Positions 53,970-63,548 of a stretch of DNA of 64,000 nt are shown here, piece after piece (the stretch's first letter is position 1; every line of letters starts with the position of its first letter). Location of the stretch: contig CM038914.1 of assembly GCA_021904315.1 (NCBI GenBank), positions 1,364,001-1,428,000 of the forward strand, given 5' to 3'. Under the pieces are notes generated by a model that searched no databases, was not told where the DNA came from, and saw nothing but the letters and a program-made list of their open reading frames with translations. Position numbers and translations under genes: made by a program. This DNA comes from Sphagnum magellanicum (Eukaryota; Streptophyta; Sphagnopsida; Sphagnales; Sphagnaceae).

Positions 53970-56919
53970 CAAATCCACTTCTGGTAGACCAAGCATTTTT
54001 CTAAATCACTTTAGCTTGTCTGTACTTAAAGCCTTTGTGAAAATGTCAACAACTTGATCTTCAATACTAACATGAATAAGGTTAATTTCTCTTGCTAGAA
54101 CTTTTTCTTTAATAAAGTGGTAGTGCACCTCAATGTGTTTTGTCTTAGCATGACAGACCAAGTTGTTAGCAAGTAGTATGCTATTGATGTTATCACAATA
54201 AATGACAATAGGAGCATCCACTGATTGTCCCAAATGTAAGAGTAGTTTTTATAACCAAACTACTTCACATGTAACAATTGTTGCACTTCTGTATTTTGCC
54301 TCCGTGCTTGATAATGTAATTGTTGGTTGTTTCTTACTGCTCCAACTAACAGCACCACTTCCAAAAGAAAACATGAAACCACTGGTCGATCTTCTATTTA
54401 AAACATTGCCAGCCCAATCAACATCCGTGTATCCATGTATTTGTAACCGATTCTTGGCTTCATAAAAAATTTCACACTGCAAAATATGTTTTATGTACCT
54501 TAATATGCGCTTCACTACATCCAAATGTGGCTTTCGTGGTGTTTGCATGAATTGACTTACCACTCCAACTGCATAACTCAAATCTAGCCTTGTGATGGTC
54601 ATGTAAATCAAATTCCCCACTATGCATCTATACATAGTGGTATCCTCCACAAGGTCTCCTTCATCTACACTTAACTTCACATTTTGCTCCAATGGAATTG
54701 AAATGGGTTTGCAACCTGTCATCCCATATTCGGATAATTTGTTCAAGGCATATTGCATCTGTAGTAACCATATCCCTTTATGGGATTTGATTACTTCAAT
54801 GCCGAAGAAATAACGCAACTCTCCCAAATCCTTCATCTCAAATTTTTGCTTCAAACGCTTTTTCAAATCAGAGATGTTTGCATCACTATCTCTTGTGATA
54901 ATCAAGTCATCAACATAGATGCCTATGACTACAATCCCATGATCTATATTTCCTAATGAAAAATCTGCATTGGATGTTTGAAATCCACTTGTGACAAGAT
55001 ACTGACCTATCTTATCTAACCAAGCTCTAGGTGCTTGCTTCAAACCATACAAAGTTTTTTTCAACCTACAAACCAAATTAAGATGTTTTTAGTCCACATA
55101 ACCTGGTGGTTGTTCCATGTACACTTCTTCCTATAAATCTCCATGAAGATAAACATTTTTTACATCTGTTTGATGTAAAGACTATCCTTTTGTTGTTGCC
55201 ATAGCAATGATTGCTCTAATAGTTGTCATTTTGGCAACTGGATTATAGGTCTCCTCATAATTTATGCCATAAGTTTTGGCATAACCTCTGGCAACCAATT
55301 TTGTTTTGTATCTACTCACATATCCATCTGCATTATGTTTGATTTTGTACACCCATTTGCACCTGATTACTTTCTTGTCCTCTAGTGAAGCTACTAATTC
55401 CCAAGTAGCATTAGCATCCAAAGCTGCTATCTCTTCATCCATGGCATTATTCCACTTAGGGTTTCTAACCGCTTGTTCAAAACAAGTGGGTTCAACCTCA
55501 TGTATAACTCTCACCATGTATGCGTAATGATGAACTACAAAGCCATCATATGTGAGTCTTTGTACAAGGTAGTTGACTCGTGTGGATCTTCGTACTCCAT
55601 TGTTGTTGTTAAGTGTTTTCAAAGTTTTCTTGGCCATTTGAGCTCCAGGAGTAGTGACTGAAGGGATTCTTGATTCTTCACCCACACTCTTCTCTGAATC
55701 ACTTGACTCATCATCTACATGAGGATTTCTAAATGATGTTTGAAAACTACCATGTACAATGTTTGAAGATTTTAATTTTCCTTTCCATGGAGTGCTACTG
55801 GACCCATTAATTGAAGACTCTTATGGTCCACTAATTAATTGATTCTTGTTCCACTTTGATGAAACATCACCATTTCTAGCCTTTTCATCTTATGTTACCT
55901 TCAGTGGTGAGTACCAACTAATCATCTCATCAAACACAACATCTCTATTCACTTGTAACTTTTGAGTGGAAGGATTAAAACATCTATATCATTTTTGTTC
56001 TGAGGAATATCCAATGAAGATACACTTCTCAGTTTTTGGTTCTAGTTTTGATATATTTTCGTCAAGAACATGCACGTATGCGATGCGACCAAACACTATG
56101 AAGTGTGGGACATCAAGTTTCTTGCCTGTGAATTTTTCTTCAGGTGTCATGCTATGAACTGCCACTGTGGGTGTTCAATTCATGATATGAATTGCTGTTA
56201 CTACCACTTCAATCCAAAAGTAATTTGGCAAATTCTTTTCATTCAACATGGCACGTGTTATTTTTGCAATGTGCATGTTTTCCCTTTCAGCAACTCCATT
56301 CTGTTGTGGGGAATAACTACATGAGTATTTCCTTTGAATTCCATGCTCCTTCAAGTACTCACTAAATTCATTTGAAAAATACTCTCCCCTCCATCGGACT
56401 TTAAGCACTTGATGCTCACACCTTTTTCTTTCTCCACCATTGCTTTGAAATTCAAAAAATGTTGAAACATTTTACCTTTGTGTTTCATGAAGTAGACCCA
56501 CATGACCTTCCTTGTGTGGTCATCCATGAAACTCACATAGTACTTTCATCCTCCATTGGATTCTGTCTTTGTGGTCCACACATCTGAGTGGATCATTTCC
56601 AAAGGTTTGGAACTTACATGAGTTGTTTGAGCTGGGAATGGATGCCTAGCTTGCTTCCCCAATTGGCATGCTTCACAAACTTCTGACATCACCTTTTCTG
56701 TTCCAAATTTGGGATGACCTCCGACAAGATTTCGTTTCTCCATCAACTTAAGACGTTGGAGATTAACATGGCCAACCCGCTTGTGCAAAATTCCAATGTA
56801 TCCAGCTCCTTTTCCATGTGTGAATAACATGGAATTCACTTCGGGCATGTTCACATCCAAGGTGAACATTCGTCCATTCCTTTCCCCTTTTGCAATTAAT
56901 TTGCTTTGGTTCTTCATGT
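53970..56919 (-). pseudogene. Copia-2 pol remnant
   Basis: Frames at 54006-54233 and 54249-55076 (RT thumb to RNase H, with YVDDLIITRDS and TDVDWAGN), 55182-55685 (RT N-terminal part), 56175-56408 and 56351-56536 (integrase core, SPQQNGVAEREN), and 56546-56950 (pre-integrase zinc module, CEACQLGKQARHPFP; its last codons are beyond the breakpoint). Stops, frameshifts and substitutions separate them. RNase H SSTEAEY is SSTEAKY and the tail IANIFTK-type motif reads VVDIFTKAL. Inactive. Confidence 0.92.
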
Positions 56920-57376
56920 CTCCCATGCGTGCAGGTAAAGTGCAACACACCCTTCGAAAGCTTTCGAAGAGAGCTACAACTTTGGTTCAGACCTCGTCCC
57001 GATCTAAGTTTGGGGCGAGAAATTATGAGTGCCCAAAATCCCTAGAGTTCAAACCGGGACAGTTTCGGGACTTCACTTTGGGAGTCTTGGGAAAAAGAGC
57101 CATTTGGATGCAAGTGCGACGGAGAACTACAGAGAATACTATATGGGGGAAGGTGGTGGCTTCCTCCAAGTCCAGGCTGTGGTGAATTAAGTGAGTCCAA
57201 GGTAGCCCGTGGCTTGTCCCAACACCAAAAAGGTGCATAATGAGTTCTAACCAACTTGTTGGTTGGATTTGGATGCAGGACCATATAATTGAGTAAGCTT
57301 GTCCTTCTTTCTAGTCTAGTCTATCCCGGAGCTTTCAACATGCCCCTCTCACCCCTTTAGAGCTGGAAACTGGGTG
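56920..57376 (+). repeat. Partial chromovirus LTR, plus orientation
   Basis: From 56920 the sequence matches the reverse complement of the Gypsy-2 LTRs: GGGAGTCTTGGGAAAAAGAG, CCATTTGGATG, ATATGGGGGAAGGTGGTGGC and CCCGTGGCTTGTCCC. It is truncated at the Copia-2 junction and interrupted at 57377 by an LTR in the opposite orientation. Its continuation is probably 58326-58409. Confidence 0.75.
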
Positions 57377-58325
57377 TGTGACGCACTCCCAACTCCTTAA
57401 AGGACTCAAATGTGAGCCCAAGTAAAAAATAACGGAAGAGAGAGGAATCGGAGCACGTTCCCTAGCTCACAACACTTTGAGGGTAGAGGGGCATGTTGGA
57501 GCTTCGGGATGGGACTAGGAAGAGTTGACAAGCTTCACTCACTCACACGGGCTTGCACACAACCCACACAAAGTGGTTATTGCATAGTTGGAGCACCCTT
57601 GGTGCTAGGACGAGCCACGGGCAACATGGACACACAAGACTCACCACGGCCCGGACTTGGGGGAAGCCACCACCTTCCCCCTTATAATATAATCTATAGC
57701 TCTCCATGGAGGCTACATCCAAATGGTTTTTCTCTCTCGGGACTCCCAAGTGGGAGTTCCGAAATCCCGCCAATTGGGACTCCCGCGACTTTGGAGCCCC
57801 ATAACTTTGTGAGCAGACCTCTAATTGAGGTGCAGTCTGAAGCAAAATTGTAGATCTCATCGAGAGCTTTCCAACGATATGTGACACGCCCCCTGCACCT
57901 AAGTAAATCGGGTCGATTCCCGACTTTTTGTGGTCGGGAGTCAAATTGATAGTTTGACTCCCGGCCCTTCTTTTGGCCATAACTTACGTTTCAGATATCC
58001 AAATGAGCAATGCGAGCCCATTTCAGACATCTACGTTTCAAGAGCTTTCCAATGATATAAAGAATGTCATAAGCTATTGAGTTTTGACCCCTGTAATCGC
58101 TCTCTGAAGTTTCGGGAGTCCACCGGGACTCCATCTCTCAAAGTGGGAGTTGCCTTGGGAGTGTGAGGGTTCACTCCCTCATACTCCCTCACATTTTCTA
58201 ACACTCCCGGGAGTATGTGATGTGACTCCTGGGCTTCCTCTTGCCTTAAGTCCCGGACTTCCTCTTAGCCCGTAACCTTATAACCCCTTTGCCTTGGTCG
58301 TGAGCCCAAAGCTAGGGTTGTGACA
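57377..58325 (-). repeat. Solo chromovirus LTR, minus orientation
   Basis: About 949 bp starting TGTGACGCACTCCCAAC and ending GGGTTGTGACA, same orientation as the Gypsy-2 LTRs and related along the whole length (GAGCCACGGGCAAC, GGGGGAAGCCACCACCTTCC, hairpin block at 57919-57963). No internal region is attached, so it is a solo LTR left by LTR-LTR recombination. Flanking 5-mers GGGTG and AAGCA do not match, so the duplication is lost or the edge is misplaced. Confidence 0.7.
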
Positions 58326-58459
58326 AAGCATGCCATGAGTCCTAGAAATTCCGTAATTTGAGTGACCTAGCCCCAATTTGAGGCTAACTTGGAACTTGGG
58401 AGCACGTCACTTGATATCAGAGCTCTGGTTGAGTTCGGGTCACTTTTTCAAAGTTTCAA
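58326..58459 (+). repeat. LTR end and primer-binding site of a plus-strand chromovirus copy
   Basis: 58326-58409 ends TTGGGAGCACGTCA, matching the 3' end of the family LTR read on the plus strand. After a 2-base spacer comes TGATATCAGAGC (58412-58423), one mismatch from the tRNA-iMet primer site. The same 2-base spacing is seen in Gypsy-2. The gag ATG follows at 58460. Confidence 0.7.
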
Positions 58460-58750
58460 ATGACACCCAAGAAGAATCAGAAGCAAGCTCAAGACACCAT
58501 GTTAGAAGAACCCAACAAAGATTGTGTAATCCCGTCGGAATCAATTGGGGAGGAGGAACAAAGGACCCGTGAGGACCAAGGTGAACCCGAAAGTGAAGAG
58601 GAACAACGAAGCTCGATCCTATTCACCGAGGAACAATTGGAAGTCGTCCTCAAGATGAATAAGCCCAACTTTAGTGAGCTGGTTGTGGCCCTCAAAGGAG
58701 GAGCATCCAAGGATGTGTGGTTCTAACCAGCCAAACCCGGGAACTTCAAT
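58460..58750 (+). pseudogene. Plus-strand chromovirus gag fragment
   Basis: The first 88 codons (MTPKKNQKQAQDTMLEEPNK, then an acidic EEEQRSSILFTEEQLEVVL) are clearly homologous to the start of the Gypsy-2 gag. A TAA follows VWF, and the homologous PAKPGNFN continues to 58750, where the Gypsy-2 LTR begins. This copy was therefore cut by the Gypsy-2 insertion, and the rest is not in the window. Confidence 0.88.
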
Positions 58751-59571
58751 TAACGCACTCCCAAGCCCCTTGTTGAACGCACTTGAGGATCCAACTATGT
58801 AGAGTTGTGAAAAGTTGAGACTTGAAGGTTGCTCCCAACTTCCAGCACTAAAAGGGGGTAGAGGGGCGTGCTAGAAGTCCCAAGATTAGACTAGGAAGAG
58901 AGACTAGATTATCAAGCTCGAATCTACATCCAAAACCAACCACAAGAGGGTTAGTTAGCATTCGGGAACACCTTTGGGTGTTGGGGACAAGCCACGGGCA
59001 CTTTGACACACAAGACTCACCACAGCCCAGACTCGGGGGAAGCCACCACCTTCCCCCATATAATATACTCTGCAACTCTCCGCTGAGGCTACATCCAAAT
59101 GGTTCTTTTTCCCGAGACTCCCAACTTGGAGTCCCGTAACTGTCTCGGGTTGGAGTTCCGGGATTTTGGATGTTCATAGCTCCTTGCCCCGAACTCGGAT
59201 CGGGATGAGGTTTAAACCAAAGTTGTAGCTCTCATTAAGAGCTTTCTAACATCGTGTTGCACTCCTTGAGGTGACGTTAGGAAGAGGTCGATTCCCAACT
59301 TTTAGTGGTTGGGAGTCAAATTGCCAATTTGACTCCCAGCCCTTCTTTTGCCCATAACTTGAATGTCAGATGTCCAAATGGCCCATACGAGGCCATTTTG
59401 GGCATTTACACTTCAAGGCCTTTCCAATGATATAAAAAACGCACCAATGCAAGGAAATTTGACCCCTCAAATTGTCTTCTGAGTTTTTGGGAGTCCCGGA
59501 GGACTCCGTTTTCACACTTTTGGGAGTGTGAATTGCATTCTCACACTTGGCCCCAAAGTGGGGTTGCGACA
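58751..59571 (-). repeat. Gypsy-2 3' LTR (left copy)
   Basis: About 821 bp, TAACGCACTCCCAAG at left (TGACGCAC in the right copy) and GGGGTTGCGACA at right, so TGTCGCAAC starts it in element sense. A TATA-like TATATTATATGG lies on the minus strand at about 59067-59080, in a part conserved in all family LTRs here. It contains the hairpin block 59294-59338. Confidence 0.88.
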
Positions 59572-60336
59572 CTCTCCCCCACTAGAAGAAAAGGTCAATG
59601 TCCTCATTGACATTTAGAATTTTCCTTCGCACAATTGCAATTACTTTCTTTTTGGATCTTTGGCCATTTGTCGACTTTTGCAGCTTGGACCTTATCTCAA
59701 GCTAACTTAGGCGTCCCTACAATTCCAACACTTTCTTGACAAGTCCAAGAGGGTCTTGTAGAAGACCCTTTTCTAATGCTTCGTCAAAAGAGGATTAAAC
59801 TAGCCTAATTTGACGAAGGTCCTCATTTGGGAGGAACTTTTTCATTCTTCCCCTTATGAGGAACTTAAGTCAAGTCTACTCTTGACTTAAGCTAATTTGA
59901 CATGACTCGTTTTCCCATCTCACACCTTGGTCACAACAACCAAGCCTTAACAAAAAGGTTTGCTTATCAAGGTATGAGAAACAACACTTGGGTTTGCCAA
60001 ACCCAAGTCCCAAACTACACTTAAAGTATGCGAGCGGGGTCATGACTTCTTGCGTTAGCCACATTACCAACCAACCCTTTGGGATGCACTTAAAGCATGT
60101 GCATGTCCCCGCAAGCTCACCTTGCTTGCCTCCTCTTTTGGGGCCAAGTTTCTTCAACCCCAAAGTAGGAGTTCGATTTTGATTTGGGCCTACGCAAGAA
60201 AGTTCCATTTGTCCCATGCCACTTGACAACTCTATTTGCCTTATACAAATTTCTCATGATACAATCTCTTGGAAGTTTTAAAGCCTTTATTTCACTTGCA
60301 ACTTGATGTGGTACATTTTATGTGACACTCTGCCCC
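59572..60336 (-). other. Gypsy-2 3' non-coding region with serial hairpins between two polypurine-like tracts
   Basis: The region is flanked by two similar sense-strand purine tracts, CTTCTAGTGGGGGAGAG next to the LTR (about 59572-59588) and CTTTTAGTGGGGCAGAG at about 60337-60353, each next to a TGT(C)GC/TGTCAC start. Perfect inverted repeats: 59594-59611 (7-bp arms), 59750-59769 (8), 59779-59818 (10), 59864-59891 (11), 59926-59944 (6), 59986-60008 (11, one-base centre) and 60137-60164 (7). A 117-codon frame (60229-59876) crosses it but shows no family motif. Confidence 0.6.
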
Positions 60337-60353
60337 ACTAAAAGAAAGGTGAT

Positions 60354-60850
60354 GTCTTCATCACACTCTACGTCTTTTCTTCTTTGCCGGTCTAGTGTGG
60401 AATTTTTCTATGGCTTCTTGGGCATGTTCCATGTCGGATTCATTCACCTAAGATGTTTCTATCGAATGGTATCCTTTCCACTTAACTAGGTAATCTTGCT
60501 TTCGTCCTCTTAGTTGTTTTGACTTGAGCACGGCCTCCACTTCAAACTTTGGTTCATTATCAACCAAGTCTGGTGGGGGCCTTGAGTTTTGCTCTGGATT
60601 AGGCCTTGAGGCATCACGGGCGACCGGCTTCAAGAAGGAAACATGAAATGTGAGATGAACTTTAAGATTTTCCGATAATTCTAACTTATAAGTGTCAGAA
60701 AGTTTTTTTTCCAACACTTTGAATGGGCCCACATATGGGCCCAAAAACTTATGACTTAATCCTTCGGGTAATCAAAAGTTCTTGATGTTCAACTACACTT
60801 CATCTCCCACTTGAAATTTCACCTTTCGTCGGGACTTGTCCGCAAAATCC
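60354..60850 (-). pseudogene. Gypsy-2 integrase C-terminus and chromodomain
   Basis: The minus strand reads KVKFQVGDEV, a TAG stop where relatives have Trp, then LGPYVGPFKVLEKKLSDTYK (GPY/F module), LHLTFHVSFLKP-like HVSFLKP, a linker, then EVEAVLKSKQLRGRKQDYLV and KWKGYHSIETS (chromodomain). A TAG replaces the conserved Trp after ETS, and reading beyond it gives VNESDMEHAQEAIEKF, the expected end helix. Chromodomains bind modified histone tails. This one is truncated by the stop. Confidence 0.82.
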
Positions 60851-60959
60851 TTGTACCTCTTATGCGCCTTTTCCAAGTTGGCTTTTGCCAACTCCCAAAG
60901 GCGCCGCGCCGCCTCTCCTCATCAAGTTGTGTGACCATTGGCACTTCCTCACTTGCATC

Positions 60960-61330
60960 ACTCGAGGGTTATCCTTGTGATGCACAAGTCATGGGCACAA
61001 TTGGTGACTTGCTCGTCACCATTTGGAATGGGGTGGACCGAGTTGAGGAGTGTTTCAAGTTGTTGTAACAAAACTCGGCTAACTCCAAGTGGTCCACCCA
61101 ATCTTGTTGATCCGTCGCCACATAATTCTTTAGGAATTGTTGGATCACCAAGTTCACCCTCTTGGTTTGTCCATCGGTTTGGGGGCGGAAAGAAGTGTTC
61201 ATCTTGAGTTTCGACCCCATTCACTTCCACAAGGGCTACCAAAACTTACTCGTGAACTTCGGGTCTCGATCCGACACTATGTCCTTTGGAAGGCCATGAT
61301 GCTTGAAAATGTGGGCGAAGAACAACCTTC
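60960..61330 (-). pseudogene. Gypsy-2 integrase core remnant
   Basis: Starts in the fused frame with [20 protein letters not shown] (second catalytic Asp present). A shifted frame (61220-60969) continues TSFRPQTDGQTKRVNLVIQQ and DHLELAEFCYNNLKHSSTRS. The third catalytic residue, Glu in PQTDGQTERVN, is Lys (AAG). The zinc module and first Asp are missing owing to the upstream deletion. Inactive. Confidence 0.85.
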
Positions 61331-61673
61331 TCGTCTCTTGAGCCATTCGCGGAAAATGTCGTTCATGAGAGTGCAAAATGTGGCGGGTATTGGTGAGCCC
61401 AAAGGGCATCACCAAGAATTCATATGAACCATACCTTGTGCGACAAGCGTTCTTTTCTTCGTCCCCTTCCGCGATCCTTATTTTGTAATACCCCGAACGT
61501 AAATCAATTTTACTAAAAACCTTGGCTCCCGAGAGACGATCAAATAGATCATCGATACGCGGTAAAGGATACCAATTTTTCACCGTTGCCTTGTTGAATG
61601 CTCTATAATCAACACACATCCTCAAAGTCCCATCCTTTTTGTGAACAAAAAGGACGGGTGCCCCATATGGCAA
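61331..61673 (-). pseudogene. Gypsy-2 reverse transcriptase, N-terminal half only
   Basis: Frame 61673-61236 opens with [20 protein letters not shown], then [34 protein letters not shown] and [11 protein letters not shown]. After a frameshift the remaining RT bases give [13 protein letters not shown] in another frame. Then the sequence jumps straight to integrase. The catalytic YVDD/YLDD motif, the RT connection and all of RNase H are absent. A deletion, not just decay, removed them. Confidence 0.88.
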
Positions 61674-63499
61674 TTTACTTGGTTTGATATAACTTTTATG
61701 AGGAGTTCTTCGAGCTGAACCTTAAGCTCTTTCAACTCCTCATGGCTCATTCTATATGGGGCCTTGGCGGGAGGTGCCATTCCCGGCATCACTTCAATCG
61801 CATGATGAACTCGTCTTCTCGAGGGCAAATCTTCGGGCAACTCATCGAGCATCACATCCGGGAACTCTTCCAGAACTCGTTTTATGCACTTAGGGGAAGT
61901 TACCAACTTGGTGGCTTCCTTGGGCTCATATTCTTCCAACACCCACATGACACACATCATGCCAAAGCCCACACATTCTCTTTCCCAAGCTTTTCTTAAC
62001 ATAAAGTGGATGGTTGGACCACCCACACAAGGCAACTCATGTGCCTTGACTCGCACAATCCCATTTTTAGATGGGATTCTAATTAACCTATTGTGCCCTT
62101 CTATGAGCACATTGTTTTGGGCGATGAACTCCATTCCCAAAATGCAATCCATTCCACCTAAGGTGGAAACCAACAAGTCCACCTTTCCTCTCCAATTTCC
62201 CAATTGGAGAGGCACCGCCTTTACTTGTAAAGTAGTTGGGTGGGGGACCCCATCCACGAAGTGCACCTCAATGGGTGCCTTGAGCTCCTTCAAGTGGAGC
62301 TCCATCCTTTCGGCGCTTTCCAAAGTTATGAAGTTGTGAAAAGCCCCTATGTCCAAAAGATAGAAAATATCCCGATTAGCAATCTTCCCCTTCAAAAAGA
62401 TAAGTCGATTGCATTTCGGTTGGGCTAGAGTGGCATTGAGAGCAAGTACCTTAGAGCTCACACTCCTTGCTTTGGACTTAGGACAATCATTGGAGTAATG
62501 CCCCACTTCGTTGCAATTGAAACATGCTCCCTTAGGTTTTATTCCAAAATGTCCCTTGGGTTGGCTCCCTTTGAAAGGAGCCCCCTTCTTCACGAAGTTT
62601 CTTTTTGGTTTGAACCCCGAGCCTTGGAATTGTTTGGGCTTATCCTTGGTTGGGCTTCCTTGCCCCCGATTCCATTCCCCCTCATGCCTTGGCTTCTTGT
62701 GAAGGAACTTGTTGTCCTTCTTGAACCCGGATTTGTCATTTCGCCCCACATCCGAGAAGTTCTCCATTTTCGTGATGGCCTCGGATAATGAGGCAGGCCA
62801 ACTCTCCTCAAGCTTTCGCTTGGCCCAAGTTGGAAGTCCCATCACAATTTGGCACACCCGATCCAACTCGTGCATGTGCTGGATCTCAAGCATAAGTTCG
62901 GAATAAGCCATCACATATTGCCTCAAGTTCTCATTTGTGGCATTCAGAAGGTCACGGAGCTTACACCTCGAGATGTAGTCAGAATTCCTTGGAACAAACT
63001 CCGACTCAAGGCGTTCCTTAAAGAACTCCCAAGTGTAGCCATGGTTCTTCCCCTCCTCTTGTTTCACCGTCTGCCACCATGTGGCGGCATAGCCTTTCAA
63101 GTAGGATTGAGCAAGCTCCACGGCGAAATGTCGTCCAACCTTAGCGGCATGTAAATAGTTATCCATCTTCGCAAGCCAAACATCCACAACCTTTCGGTCG
63201 CGGACACCATCAAAGTTCCCGGGCTTGGCCGGTTGAAACCTTTCACTTTTGGAGGTCCCCATTTTGAGGGCCGTCACCAACTCACCAAAATCGGGCCTAT
63301 TCATCTTGAGGAGGACTTCCAATTGTTCTGGGGTGAATAGGACCAAGCTCCTTTGTTCCTCCTCACTTTCGAGTTCATTTTGGTCCTCTCGAGTCCTCGG
63401 TTCCTCCTCCCCAATTGATTCCGGCGGGGCTACTCGGTCCTCGACGGGCTCCTCGAACAAGGAGTTTTGTGCTTGCTGACGGTTCTTCTTGGGTGCCAT
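61622..63499 (-). pseudogene. Gypsy-2 gag-protease frame, open for 625 codons
   Basis: ATG at 63499 (MAPKKNRQQAQNSLFEEP). Acidic N-terminus, then retrotransposon gag domain (VDVWLAKMDNYL, SYLKGYAATWW, FVPRNSDYISRCKLRDL), basic linker, intact CCHC knuckle CFNCNEVGHYSNDC at about residues 326-339, protease loop LLDIGAFHNFI at about 381 (DIG in place of the usual DTG), LGNWRGKVDLLVSTLGGMDCILGMEF, and the RT lead-in ([37 protein letters not shown]). The frame drifts into a wrong frame near 61650, where RT continues in another. Gag shell and RNA binding look intact. The protease Thr-to-Ile change (ACA to ATA) probably weakens cleavage. Confidence 0.9.
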
Positions 63500-63534
63500 C
63501 CCAATGTCCCAAGAAGTGGATTGAGCTCACCGGA

Positions 63535-63546
63535 GCTCTAATACCA
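63535..63546 (-). promoter_or_regulatory. Gypsy-2 primer-binding site
   Basis: The minus strand reads TGGTATTAGAGC, one mismatch (C to T) from the tRNA-iMet complement TGGTATCAGAGC, two bases after the LTR end. Confidence 0.88.
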
Positions 63547-63548
63547 CG

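Larger units (their letters stand above)
53643..56919 (-). mobile_element. Copia-2: truncated, decayed copy of the Copia-1 family
   Basis: It begins with a 3' LTR closely related to Copia-1 and continues on the minus strand through RNase H, RT, integrase and the pre-integrase domain. It stops abruptly at about 56919 (after TCTTCATGT), where Gypsy LTR sequence starts. Gag, protease, primer site and 5' LTR are absent. Similarity to Copia-1 is high throughout, about 90-95% by eye, but with many stops and small deletions. Confidence 0.92.
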
